A DNA stretch of 64,000 bases from Antedon mediterranea (lineage: Eukaryota > Echinodermata > Crinoidea > Comatulida > Antedonidae), in assembly GCF_964355755.1 (NCBI RefSeq), contig NC_092672.1, positions 36,700,501 through 36,764,500 of the forward strand, read 5' to 3'. The position numbers were made by a program, and so were the translations under genes. This document shows positions 1 through 11,926 of the stretch, piece by piece. Under the pieces are notes generated by a model that was given only the letters and a program-made list of their open reading frames with translations, searched no databases and was not told where the DNA came from. The first letter of the stretch is position 1. Every line of letters begins with the position of its first letter.

Positions 1-476
1 CTATTATAAGTTCAGACCTCCAAATATACCTAAATTGGTTACAGAGATGACAAATATACCATCATGTATCATCTCTCATTGTGAGATAGTTATGTTTAAT
101 AAATATGCTGCGAGCCCGTAATAATGAATTATCATAAAACCACATGCTTAACCTATTCTAAGCACAGTACGTTCAAATCATCGATTCTTACTCTCTCAAT
201 GTTTACCTACACTGAAACTGGATAGCTTGCGGAATGTTCCCCCTGTCCACGCGCCGTCACGGGTGAATTCAGTACGGTCAATTTCTTGACTGTTATTACA
301 GATGAAGGGATATGTTTTCAGGGCAATTTTACATGCAATGGTGTGTTGATTCATATCACAGAGAGATCCTTGACAAGATAAAAAGTATGTCATTGCACTA
401 ATTGAAGAAGAAATGTTTAATGTTGATGGGGGATGACCCCTTCACGACCCGTATGTTGACATACCGTACGTATAAA

Positions 477-616
477 GCTTGGTTCCAACTTGGAGGCAAC
501 GCGATGACGTCACAAGTAAGTTGAACAAGGATCGGATTCATATCGCGTCGTGATTGGTCAAATTACTTGCGGCGCGCTTACGTACGTTCTTGCGTTAGGT
601 CTAAGTGTGAACCAAA
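477..616. mobile_element. Palindromic MITE family C copy 1
   Basis: AGCTTGGTTCCAACTTGGAG on the left and GTGTGAACCAAAC on the right. Contains TGACGTCA, a full cAMP-response-element palindrome, and the CpG-rich family arms. Confidence 0.65.
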
Positions 617-1424
617 CGAGCGAGTCGTTTGAAAGAGGCGGTGTGACTATGATTCCATTTTAGACGCTTCTAGTAGGTTTTGTTGCAGATTTGACATTTG
701 ATTTTTTTTTTATGATATTGTGTCATCTTTGGAAACTATCCAACTGACAATAGATTCTAAATAGAAACGTTTGCTTGTTTATATAACCAATCTATTTTTA
801 GTTTTAATAATCAACAACACACACCCGTGGCAATATCATATTCCTATGCACACAACATACATATACATAAGAACTGACCTTCGTAACCCAGAAAAGTAGT
901 CTCCGTGTCCCCGTGGAATTGTAGTGTAGCAATTTTGAGCTGGGCAAATGTACGGTTCCTGACTCGCCAATCGATACAAAGAGTAAGTAAATAATTGGTA
1001 AATCAAAACGTATCGGAGATGTAAATATGACAGCGAATCGACAGCTAATTGCCTTCGTCATAATTTAATTCGACTTTCGGCCTAAAATAATATGGTCAAA
1101 TACTGAAACGTTGTTCGACATTATTATACCGGTACATCATCAATAGACGCATTTCAGCCGCGCAATAAATGATTAATGTTAATTTGCATATATTTAAATG
1201 AGCGTTATTGACGTAGAACATCGTTTCCTATTAATACAAAACAAAATACAGTAGTCAATTTTGCTTAAATTCCATATTCCATTTATCAAACGGTTCAAAG
1301 CTGTGTAATTAGTGTTTAATTTAAATTTTAAACAAACCATGCTCTTTCATCTGGTACAATCAAGGTGGCGCTATACACATAGAGAAAGCTACTGTCTGCT
1401 GGATGTACAACGTAGGAACCCTCT

Positions 1425-1606
1425 AAAGCGTGGTTCTCACTATCGACGCAACACAAGGACGTAACGCAACGCAAGTGAATTGACCAATCACAAGCGATGG
1501 CTTATTCGCTTATGATTGCTAACTGTCTATAACTTCTCTTGTCATTGGTTAAAACGCTTGCGTTGCGTTTACGTCCTTGCGCAACGTTCTAGTGGGAACC
1601 AAGCTT
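1425..1606. mobile_element. Palindromic MITE family C copy 2
   Basis: AAAGCGTGGTTCTCACTA on the left and TAGTGGGAACCAAGCTT on the right. The arms carry GTAACGCAACGCAAG and its inverse, with CCAAT-type words (GACCAATCACAAG) facing each other. Strong foldback. Confidence 0.85.
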
Positions 1607-1607
1607 A

Positions 1608-1772
1608 AAGCTCTGTCTACATTATCAAACTAGTTTAACAAACAAAATGTGATGTACCCAAATACGGTAGTGATATGCTTAAATATGATAATGATATGAC
1701 AGCATCATGTCCATATATGGGCACATTATATTTTTTTGTCACATAAAGTTTGATAATGTAGACACAGAGCTT
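1608..1772. mobile_element. MITE family A copy 1
   Basis: Inverted termini AGCTCTGTCTACATTATCAA / TTGATAATGTAGACACAGAGCT, with the family core of TGTGATG(T)GCCC and the ATGGTAGTGATATG-type units. It directly abuts the palindromic MITE at 1425-1606. Confidence 0.85.
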
Positions 1773-1946
1773 TAGAAATGTCAGGTCTTTTTACTCTATA
1801 ATAATCTTTATTGTCTTTCTTTCTTGTTAGTTCTTTTTTTTTCACATACATAAAATCAAACTAAAGACAACAGACCAAAAAAAAAAAGCATTCGCTTATC
1901 GAGTTTTGGCCTTTTAAAATAAATAAAACTTAAACTAGAACGTATA

Positions 1947-2446
1947 TCATTTCTGAGAAAGAAAAATCTGAAGAAAATTAATTACATAAATGAAAATTAA
2001 TAACATGATGAGGTAATCTAGAATAAAATAAATCGTAGGTATAGAATGTGCTCTAAAATCAGAAAACGTAACACAGCGAACCAACATCTTTAAAATAAGT
2101 AGAATTTGGTTTAAGTAACTTAAATGTGTACTTCCCCATACTTCAATACCATAGGTAATTAGTGGTAAAATAAATGATTTATAAATTAACATTAATATAC
2201 TTTGAGGAAGACAATACCTTAACTTATAAAAAATACCTATTTTTGTACGTAATGTTTTACATAAATTGTTGAGATGAGTTTTCCATATAAGATTTTTATC
2301 AAGTGATACTCCAACAAACGACACAGTCTCAGCCTCATTAATTACTTTATCGTTAACAAAAAGTGAGCCTATCTTATTAATAATTTTGCCCTTATTGTGA
2401 AATAAAATATAATTAGTTTTGTTATAGTTGATTTTTAATTTATTTA
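1947..2446 (-). mobile_element. LINE reverse transcriptase fragment (5' truncated)
   Basis: Minus-strand frame reads NKLKINYNKTNYILF, then VSFVGVSLDKNLIWKTHLNN and LIYKSFILPLITYGIEVWG, the conserved block after the catalytic core of Jockey/CR1/I-type LINE reverse transcriptases. The upstream part stops at about 2446, where the Helitron-like element begins, and the 3' part decays after about 1950. Confidence 0.8.
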
Positions 2447-3935
2447 TTAGTTATCCGCATTGAGCGGATAACTCCTTGTAACTGTCCTGTTTCATCATCT
2501 TTTTTTTTTTTTTCTGTATTCTTCTTTCTTTCTGTCATTTTTGTGTCTCGCGTAACTCAAAAACTTGTAAACATAACATTTCATAACTTTGTCAACTTGT
2601 GGGCATTTATGTGAAATTGTGCACCTCCTATTTTGAATGACGTCAGAGTTGCGCAACATGACTTACGCGCGTTTTTACGAATTTCGCGTATTTAACATAG
2701 ATCGAAAACCATATAACAATTTAATATGAAACTTGACAAAAGTTTAAGTTATATCTTGCGCTAACTGACTATGGGGAAAAAATGGCATGTTTCACACGAA
2801 GTTACGCGCGCACGCGCGTTTAAAATTTCAAAATGCGAAAAATCAATTTCTAATCACCTTTCTACGCGTTTCATGTAATTTTAAGCATGTAAAAAATTCC
2901 CAAGCGCGCGCATTTTTTTACGCGCATGGTGCGAACGTACGGGCACGTTGAATTGGATAATTTACGTGCGTTTTTGATGAAAAAGTTTTAAAAATTGTCA
3001 AAATTCGTCAAAATTATGCCTTTTTTTAAACAGTCATAGATTCTAAACAACGAGGTGAACTTTTTTTAAATTTCATATTCTGGAAGTTGATGAGTTGTAG
3101 ATATCGGATCATGAATCAATATGGCTAACCGGACATTTTGACGTCATCGTATGGCCACACGAATGAAAAATATAGGATTTTTGTCTCTTTCGTTATTGCT
3201 CATCATATTCAATGGAGCGCATCACGCCTATCTGTATTCCTTTTTCTCCGAGATTTTAATATTGTCTAGGTCAATCAACTATCTTTCGCATGAGTTAAAA
3301 ATATTTTAATTTTTATGACGCCATCATGCCTAAAAATTATAATTAACAGGGTTATTAATTTCATCTTTACAGTAAATTTTAATCTGTTATAGCTCGTAAG
3401 AATAAAAAGTGATAATTATGATTAAAACGTTTTCTGGAAGCTATTGGACTGTAGACACGAATTAATGTGAACATTTTGCCAATCGGATGTTGTGAAGTCA
3501 TCATATGGCCAGTTGAATAAAAAAAGTCGTATTTTCATATTTTGCGTCATGGTTCATCATATTTAAACGAGCACGTATCCATATTCTACGTATTCAAATT
3601 TCTTCTACACGTTAATATGTTGTTGGTGAGATAATTTCCTTCCGAAATTGCTATCTTAGTGTTTAATTTTAATACCGTCGCCATGTTAAAAATTGGAATA
3701 AACGGTGGGTCCCGTAATTTCACCATTCTACACTGTATGTAATATGTATACAGATTATACTGTATACTATATGACACAAAATAGACAGAATTCAGCACTA
3801 ACAAGATATGATATTCTTCAGTTCAGGTAATAATGCCATAATCTTTTTCTGTGTGCAATATTCCAACGTATGACGTGCACGTGGCGTTTGTCGTGCGGAT
3901 AACTAACTCGTCAAAGTGACGAGTTTCATGTCTAG
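2447..3935 (+). mobile_element. Non-autonomous Helitron2/Helentron-like element
   Basis: TTAGTTATCCGCA at 2447-2459 recurs inverted at 3894-3906. The left copy continues into a perfect hairpin (AGTTATCCGC/GCGGATAACT, 2449-2473). The right copy is followed by an 8-bp hairpin (AACTCGTC/GACGAGTT, 3905-3925) and then CTAG at 3932-3935. A terminal repeat whose partner is set inward, followed by a 3' stem-loop near the end, is the Helitron2/Helentron pattern. Inside, about 130 bp at 3141-3270 is repeated in diverged form at 3493-3626. There is no coding sequence. CpG is higher than in the surroundings. Confidence 0.45.
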
Positions 3936-6870
3936 TTTATTTTAGGATAGAGATTGAGCATTATCAGTCTTAATGTGTATGCCCCTTTGTAGAAAGAGAA
4001 TGTTTTTTATTTTCATAAATATTCTGTTTTTATTCTATTTATCTATGTATCTAGTTGCTCATTTATTATTAATTTTTCTTTTTTATGCTTCTCGTTTATA
4101 TCGGAAAAATGTAAAATGTCACAAAAACCATTTACGTAAACTGTTATTGAGTGTTATTATTTAATGTAAATGGTTTGAATATCATTTACATATTATTCAC
4201 ATATAATAATAACAAAACTGTACTAATTGCGAAATTCAATATTCACAATGTCATTTACGTTCAAGGCCAATGTAACGTAAAACAATGATATTAAAGTTTA
4301 AACCAATCAAACAATTATAAATTGCGTTAAAGCGTGAACACTTGATTGTAACGCGTCATATAAACTGTGTTTGGATTAAACTCTCAAACAAAGGTTAACC
4401 GGCGATGTATAATTAGCTTTTTAATGTCATATATTGTTATTTAAAAACGACGATTCCTCATTAAAAACAATCCTGATAATCAAATTCAAATTATGCTTTG
4501 TCGCTTGGGGTTTGGCGTTATTGGATGTATACAGTGTGACAACTATTCCAGCTGCGTCAACAATGAGAACGTGACAATGACGGAGTAACGCAATGCCGGC
4601 GAACGGAACGCGTTACTGACAAGCACGGTCACATGACGATGACGGATAGTAATACGCAACAAAGAACGCACGTACACGTCACTGGTGATTGACAGGAGAC
4701 AACGCCGACGGGACAATTACGCGACAATGACAGAATACGAACGGTGGATTGCCCAACCGACGACGGTAGGCCGAGACCTGATTCCAAGCATAGCATCACG
4801 TAGATACACAATGTGTAATTAACCGGTAATATACATAGGAATTGATACAGCATCTTTGGAATCTAAAAACAATTTGTTCACTTTGAAGATGCGACATTTG
4901 AAAATGCACCACAAAATGATAATGATGGGTTTCAGTATCATAGCTCCTAAATACAGTGTCATTACCGAATATACATTGCCATCTATATACCATAACGAAT
5001 ATAACATATTTACAGAAAGTTCAAATAACAGCACCTTTTATGCAAAAGTACGAGTAGGCCTAATGATGTTTTTAACGGAAGACTATTTGGTAATAAAATT
5101 ATCTGAATGATTTTACGAGTCTCGTCAAACTATTCAGTTTTATAAATAGTAAAATAGCATTGGATAGAACATACTACAAGGGTGGCTTATTTATAGCATT
5201 TTTTTTACGTTATACGTTTTACCTGAGACATTGTCTCAGGTTATACGTGTCACTGAGTTTGGGGTCTACGCCAGGCGTACGTTATACGTTTTACGTATGT
5301 TTGTCATGACTTGATGTACTTGTGACACCACTAGGTCAACATGTGAACGCGGTTTTTATTTAATACTTTTATTGTAGACTAGATTAACGCTCCCAAACTG
5401 TTCAAATAAGTTCGATCTTATATTGATTAAAAACGGGACACTGTACACAAGTGACAGCTAGAAATTATTGCCGTGCAGTCGTTCCGGTTCATATTATATT
5501 TCTTTTGGCGGTACGTTTTAGAATTCGAATCATTTCAACAGCCGCCGTCTACATAGGCAGTGTTCCGTTGAATCTAGGGCGACGGTCTAGTCCTAGCTGT
5601 AGGCTACACTTTTCGCCGTGTCTGATATTCTAAACAGACGTATAAAGTACATGAGCTTACGCATGACAAGTTTGTCAATATACAGGGACAAGAAATACTT
5701 TAAAAGAGTTCATGGTTTTAGTGTACTTTAATAAAATAGCCGTTATATAGAGACCGCTCGTAGAATGTCGAAGCGAACATACTTATGGAATTATCTGGCC
5801 GAACTCCAGCCGATTCTGGTACAGTATCACGTCTAGCGACGTTCAACATCGTACAGTTATCATGTATACTGATGACAACAGACCCTTACCATAGCACTTC
5901 CAATAATATTAACCTACATGTCAGAAGCGTTTTAGAATAGTTCTGACGCGTATATTCGGGTATGATAACTCGCCGTTTCTTCCATTCAGAAGTCAATTTA
6001 CAGCTCACTATGTCGGTCGGTCGGTCGGTAAACACTAACTTGAGCACGCGACTTCAGTCATCTATATGGCTTTGTTAAAGTTCGATATAATATAGGCCTA
6101 ACAGAATTAATTTAAAAGTTTTTTAAAAAAGAAAATTGATCATATCGACAACATTCTACCATATCGCACTAACTAATTAGGACAGTTCATATTGTACTTT
6201 CACCGAGTTATCTAAAAATATTGTTTACAATGAAATCGCGTCAACATCTATCGAACGCAATTAGATAATTAGGTCGTCGTCTTCTTATCGTCATTATTCC
6301 ACGATTATTCTTCTATTATACAGTATTTATAGATTTAAAACCTAAATTCTTTATTACTGCGCATTATTATTGTAACTTAGTCGACTTTCGGTCTTTATTC
6401 GAATAAAAACAATCAACTCTAAATACAATGTAATGTTATTTTGTCATAATTATAACACAAATGGCAGACGCGCTTTGTAATTAGTATATGCTTTTTAATT
6501 AATAGCTCTTAATAAAATAGTATAAAAGAGTATTGTTCAACAATGCTATTTAAAACAATGACCTATATATGGTTCCTTAAAATACGGCACTACAGAGAAT
6601 TAATAATTCGTTTTGAAAATACATGAATATTACTTGTTAATCTAAACATAAATTCGTAATTGTGTAGAAAAACAACGGGCTTCTTTGTCATGCACACTTC
6701 CGTCCGGTCGTTGTTCTTTTATATAATTATGTAATAATTGGCGAGTCACTTGCTGTTGGATGCGTATGACAAAAAAAACAATTATTCGAAAACTAGAACA
6801 GTAATTTCTTTCTAAAACTTTTCTAATACATTGAGGGCGTCCACACGGGATATTGGGAGTAAATGAAACA
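3936..6870. other. Gene-free stretch with a CpG-richer patch
   Basis: No frame with recognisable protein signal. About 4555-4790 is richer in CpG (ACGACG, GCGACAATGACGG words) than its surroundings and may be an unrecognised repeat. The rest is AT-rich. Confidence 0.6.
5208..5300. repeat. Short palindrome cluster
   Basis: ACCTGAGACATTGTCTCAGG and one more T is a 10-bp perfect inverted repeat at about 5221-5241, set between copies of GTTATACGT(TTTACGT). No gene is near. Confidence 0.5.
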
Positions 6871-6875
6871 GACCT

Positions 6876-7149
6876 AAAGCTTTGTCTAAACTATCAAACT
6901 TTATGTGACCAGGGAAGAATGTAATGTCACTCTTCTCTGATGTGATCATAAATATAGACATACACATGATGTCATATCACTACCATATTTGGACATGTCA
7001 CTAATATATTTTGGCATGTCATTACCATATTTTGACATGTCACTAATATATTTTGGCATGTCACTACCATATTTGGGCATTTCACTACCATATTTGGGCA
7101 CATCACACTTTTTTTTGTAAAATTAGTTTGATAGTGTAGACAGAGCTTT
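6876..7149. mobile_element. MITE family A copy 2 (longest)
   Basis: Termini AAGCTTTGTCTAAACTATCA / TGATAGTGTAGACAGAGCTT. It contains about six 20-22-bp units of the form 'catgtcactaccatatttgg', more than any other copy here. The antisense open frame through it is only this repeat. Confidence 0.85.
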
Positions 7150-8520
7150 GCATTCAATTTAATTATCCTACACTTTCACATTCTCACATGATTTTTTATG
7201 TTCGCGGATCCCTCATTTGTTTTGCGATAGTAATCTCTGCACTGTTATACATTTTTACATTGCTAAAATAATATTTTTGTTATGCTTTCCTCTCTTTTAT
7301 ACACTATATCACATTCAATTCTGAATAGAATTCCTTGTTTAAAAGATTTCCATAAATTAAAATAACTTTTATTTGTAACATCAGCCAGTATCTTTTGTTT
7401 ATAAACCGTGAAAGCAGCAAAGGTATAAAATCAGTAAGAATATTTCTTGTTCCAATTACCAGATTTTGAAAAGACATGTTTATATGATTGGTACCTTTTA
7501 ACATACATGACTTGTGTTGCTGTAATCAATTCTCTATCCATTATCATTATTTACCTAAATTTTCTCTTATAATTTATACATACCATATTCTGTTAATGTA
7601 TTTCTCATTAAAAAACATGTTCTAATACATATTTTCTGCTTATATTATTTTCTTTATACATCATTTAACATAAATTATGTTTAATAATCTATTTATTAAC
7701 TTAGACTATATTTTTCTTTTTTTTAAACACTTTTGTCTTTTTAAATCTCACATGCAAGAAGAATGTTCATAATACACATACAAGCATGATGTTTTTCTTT
7801 TTGTATTTGGGGACCCCAATGGAAATAAGTTTTTTTATAAATCCTCAGTTCATTCAGTTAATATTGTTTTCTTGTACCTTTTTTTTTTCTGTGTCTGTGC
7901 GTAAAATTAAATGAACTGAAATATAATGAAAATGAAATGAATTGTACAGTATATATATACACATACATAAAAGCAGTGTTTTTTTAAACGTCTGAACATT
8001 TATATTCAAACAAAACGGACTGCAAGTTCAGGGTTATACGTTGCCTATCACCTGTGAGTGTATCATGAGAACGGCTCGAGGGAGACATTAACATTTGCAT
8101 TGAAATTAACGTCATCATAATGCACATTAGATGGGGATACGCGTTTCCTTTAACAATGTACACATTAAGCGGGAATCCTTTACCAGCGAGTTTATTTTGA
8201 AATGATTGAATCTAATAAATACGGTGATGATCACAAAACAGATTGTAGGCCTATGGCTGGTCTGGGTATTTTGTTTTTATTGTTACGTAGATGGCCAAAG
8301 GCATGCATGGTCTCTTTATATTAATCGGTTATTTTCTCCACAAAGCATCAATAAGAATCGAGTTAGCGTAATTGAAGAAATAATGTTACAGCTTGATTTC
8401 TGCGTACGTGACCTTTGTATGATAATTCTTCTCTTTATGGCGTCATACACGTAATAGCCTAAAATAGTATGCCTACGTAATATATGATTCGCGCACTAGG
8501 ACGCAACGCAGATGTACAAC
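7150..8520. other. Gene-free AT-rich stretch
   Basis: T-rich sequence without supported genes. A short minus-strand frame at 7304-7504 has no match I recognise. Starts immediately after a MITE A copy. Confidence 0.6.
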
Positions 8521-8524
8521 TCGT

Positions 8525-9628
8525 AAAGCGTGGTTCCCACTAGAAGGACGTACACGTAACGTAACTAGAAAAAAATAAACGTATGGCTTAAAGCAAATAA
8601 GCTGTTACTGAATGTCAGCAAAACTAATTACGTTGTTTTTAGAACTAGCCAAAAGAACTTTGACAAAAACCAGTTTAAAATAAAAATGAATAATGTGTTA
8701 TTACATAGAAAAGAAAATGTGACATTTCTAGGTGTAATTTTAAACGAAAATCTTAACTGGAAACATCACATACAGCTTATTAGGAAAAAATGTCTAGGGC
8801 AATTGGTATACTTTTAAAAGTAAGAGAATTCTTTCCTCATAAAGTCCGTATTAGTCTTTATAACACCTTAGTATTACCTCACCTTCAGTATGGTAACTTA
8901 ATATGGGGAAATACATACAAGAGCACGTTAGAAGTAATACTAAAACTCCAAAAGAGAGCTGTAAAATGCATTACCTTCTCTAAATCCAGACAAGCCTCAG
9001 AGCCACTGTTTAAGAAACTAAAAATATTAAACGTTTATGATATTTACAAAGTAAACGTCATAGGATTTATGGCAAACGTAAAATTCAATGAATTACCACA
9101 TCACATTTTAAATATTTTTAATTACTGTGACAGTATTAGGCCTACTCATAACCTCAGAACAGAAACTGAATTCGAAATTCCCTTCACAAGACTAACTTGC
9201 AGTCAACAGTTTATACACATATATGGACCAAAATTGTGGAAAGAATTCACTTGTAATGGTGGTAATAAACCGGTTATCTTAAAGAAACAAAATAAATGTA
9301 TAAAAAAACAGGTTAAAAAATACTTTTTATCACTATATGCTGATTAACAACACCTTTGTTTATTTAAGTTCTATATACTTGTTCTTATGTAAAAGGGTCC
9401 TACAAAAAAACGAAGCTACAGCTTTTTTATGCAGGATCCCTGTTCTCAGTTGTACTGTAATTATGATGTACTGTAATTGATGACTAAATAAATGTGGAAT
9501 AAATGAAATGAAATGAAATGAAGCGTGTTAAACAAAGACAAGCGACAATCACAAATCCATCGTCTGTGATTGGTCAATTCACTTACGTTGCGTTACGTCC
9601 TTGTGTTGCGTCTCTAGTGGGAACCAAT
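8525..9628. mobile_element. Palindromic MITE family C copy 3, split by a LINE
   Basis: Left piece 8525-8565 (AAAGCGTGGTTCCCACTAG) and right piece 9521-9628 (ending TCTAGTGGGAACCAAT) belong together. The LINE fragment 8580-9523 sits between them. Confidence 0.7.
8580..9523 (+). mobile_element. LINE 3' fragment with one frameshift, inserted in a palindromic MITE
   Basis: WLKANKLLLNVSKTNYVVF (from about 8583) and VTFLGVILNENLNWKHHIQL are read in one frame. After an A-run at about 8785 the frame changes to 8790-9347, with LYNTLVLPHLQYGNLIWGN, LQKRAVKCITFS and a C-terminal YGPKLWKEF block. A stop at about 9345 is followed by about 150 bp and a (GAAAT)n tail at 9504-9523. Fragments of one palindromic MITE lie on both sides (8525-8565 and 9521-9628). 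Confidence 0.85.
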
Positions 9629-9656
9629 CATAACTCTGTGTAGTATTGTATTGCGT

Positions 9657-9772
9657 CTTAAACCCCACTAGGGCGCGCAACGCAAAGACACACACTTAGC
9701 GAAAGTAATTTGATCAATCATTCCATCGGTCTCCTGTGATTGGTTCAATTGCCTTGCGCGTCAGAGTAGCAT
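9657..9772. mobile_element. Palindromic MITE family C copy 4 (partial)
   Basis: CCCCACTAGGGCGCGCAACG, then GATTGGTTCAATTGCCTTGC. Family arms without the outer termini. Confidence 0.5.
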
Positions 9773-10149
9773 TTATTGGCGAAACAAAATACATAAGTAC
9801 GAACTAAAAAACAGTTATAATACTCACACGTCATCATTTTACTTGCAGATTGTCCATATAGGGCCTATATAATTCTCTCTTCTGTCATAATTTGGAGTTT
9901 GAGCACGACAAGTCATCGCAGTGAGTCCTGTATCATCCAACATTCAACATAGGTTTTGTATGAGCTGTGTCACCAGTCATAAACATAGTATAACATTTAT
10001 TACTTTTAGAACAGCAGCTCTATAACATATAGGCTGTTTTATTAATTCGGTATAAACGTACAGTCAACGTAAATAGAATTAATATAGCCATGAATTAACG
10101 AACAAAAATGTGTCCTGTGCCATCTAGCACTCGGATAATAAATGTATGG

Positions 10150-10215
10150 TGACGTCATGATAATGATGATGAAAATGATGATGTTGACGATGATAATGAT
10201 GATGATAATGAAGCA
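10150..10215. repeat. GAT-type microsatellite
   Basis: Interrupted GATGAT/AATGATGAT run starting beside a TGACGTCA word; no coding sense. Other simple repeats: (GTCG)n at 6010-6028, poly(G) at 39737-39748 and at 58610-58628, (GATA)n at 32579-32595, (AAT)n at 55247-55275. Confidence 0.8.
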
Positions 10216-10810
10216 AAAAGTAACAAACCCACATAATATGATGAGAACTTAGGAAGAACTCACGTTTGCTTAGTCCACATAGGAGTACAAATGGGTACCA
10301 ACTTCTCAACTCAAGACATTTTTCTTGTCTTTAGATATTATATATGTTTTTAAATGTTAACCATAACACAATAACATAAATAAAACGAAATAACAAAATA
10401 TGTAGATAATAAATACGTTGCATTTATTATAGACTTGTTTGAGCGTGTTTTACACTGAGTATTAAAAACAAACTATAGTAATAATAATTAAAAGATATAA
10501 CATAAATACGCTGTGTTTTATAATGAGTATTACAACAAAAAATGTTTAATAATAATTTTGATTAAGAGATTGCATGCATTACCAGAAGCAGACAACTTAA
10601 TCTACCACTTTTTGGTATTTAGTATCTACTTAATACAATGTTGTTTCTGATGATGACTAAATAAATATCGTACTTAGAGGTAATAATACCGTATATGATT
10701 AAGCATCAAGACTGGCATTAAATCTTGCTTAAGTTAAGAAGAAGCGCTTAAGGTTTTGTCTTAAGAAATTTTTTGATAAAAATAATTAAATAACAATATT
10801 TGCTTTAAGG

Positions 10811-10893
10811 TAGGTCTGTCTACAATATCAAATTAAAAAAAGATGTGATATGCCCATATATGGACAAAGTTTAATAGTGTAGACAGAGCTTTA
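10811..10893. mobile_element. MITE family A copy 3 (short, internally deleted)
   Basis: GTCTGTCTACAATATCAAAT on the left and AATAGTGTAGACAGAGCTTT on the right, with only about 45 bp between them. Confidence 0.75.
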
Positions 10894-11926
10894 GATTATT
10901 TTGAAATGGTCAACTGCAAGATATTGGACAAGGCTGAGATGATTTTTTTTTTCTAAGCATATTTGATAGATCTGGTTTGAAAGATTTTTACAACGTTGAA
11001 ATGAATCATTTATTTAAAAATGAGTCAACATCAATTGCATCAATCGTTCAAAATCTACAAACCATAAACGAATTATAAAATTTCTTAAGCCAATCTCAAA
11101 TTACGCTACTGCTCGAACGATTGCGATGTCAGAGTTGCAGAGGTGTTTCTACAAAATATGATGCGCCGTCAAATGCTCAACTCCCAGGCAGTAGAAGAAT
11201 GATGGCATTACATTAAGATGGAAAGTTCATTTTTTACATCATCTATAGCCTAGAATATCTTAACCTATACTTGATACCAGCAAATGTCTTCAATCTATAC
11301 GATGTTTATAATGCCTTCAGGGAGTATATAGTATACCTTAAGATCAATTATATAGTAACTTTATAGTTTAAGGCAATGACATATAGAAACCAATATAATA
11401 ATATATTATTATATAAAGTACATAAAATATATATATTATAGATATTATGGCTGTTATTTAAAGGGGAATTAATTCAGTTTTATTTCATTACAAAATATTA
11501 TTCATTCATGAATATATTTGGCATATAGAAACTATACTAGAAGCTGGACTATAAATACTGGATTCTAAAATATCACTTCAAACAATACAGGTTCAGAGGT
11601 GAGTAAGACTTCAGTACTGGTCAGTCTGGTACTGGTCATTGGCTAAAGGCCAAAATATGTTTCAGCTTGTTGAATGTTACTTACATTTCCCCACGTAAAA
11701 CATTTAAAACATAAGGTTTCTGACAAAAACTTAAAGGTACAACAAAACCTACTAACCACCAATTATATAATACCAAGTTACCAGATATTGAGTCAATCTT
11801 GTAAATTAGACCACAGCTGGAATCGGGTCATCTTCTGGAAGAGGGCTGAATTTAGGCCTCTTATACCTGTAGTAAGACATAATAAAATGTACACATTAGT
11901 GAATAATCAGAACACTATTTGACCGT

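Larger units (their letters stand above)
9773..11926. other. Gene-free stretch
   Basis: Only the microsatellite near 10150, a short MITE A copy (10811-10893) and AT-rich sequence. The frame 11674-11922 upstream of the Penelope relic has no recognisable content. Confidence 0.6.

Noticed and set aside
6972-7157. Open frame with repeated CPNMVV/CQNMVV units
   Set aside because: It is the internal 20-22-bp repeat of a MITE A copy read in one frame, not a protein.
10124-10309. His-rich open frame that could suggest a metal-binding peptide
   Set aside because: The His codons come from a GAT/ATG microsatellite; no supporting gene structure despite ATP7 nearby.
11674-11922. Open frame just before the Penelope relic as a reverse transcriptase part
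   Set aside because: No reverse transcriptase motifs could be seen in any frame there.
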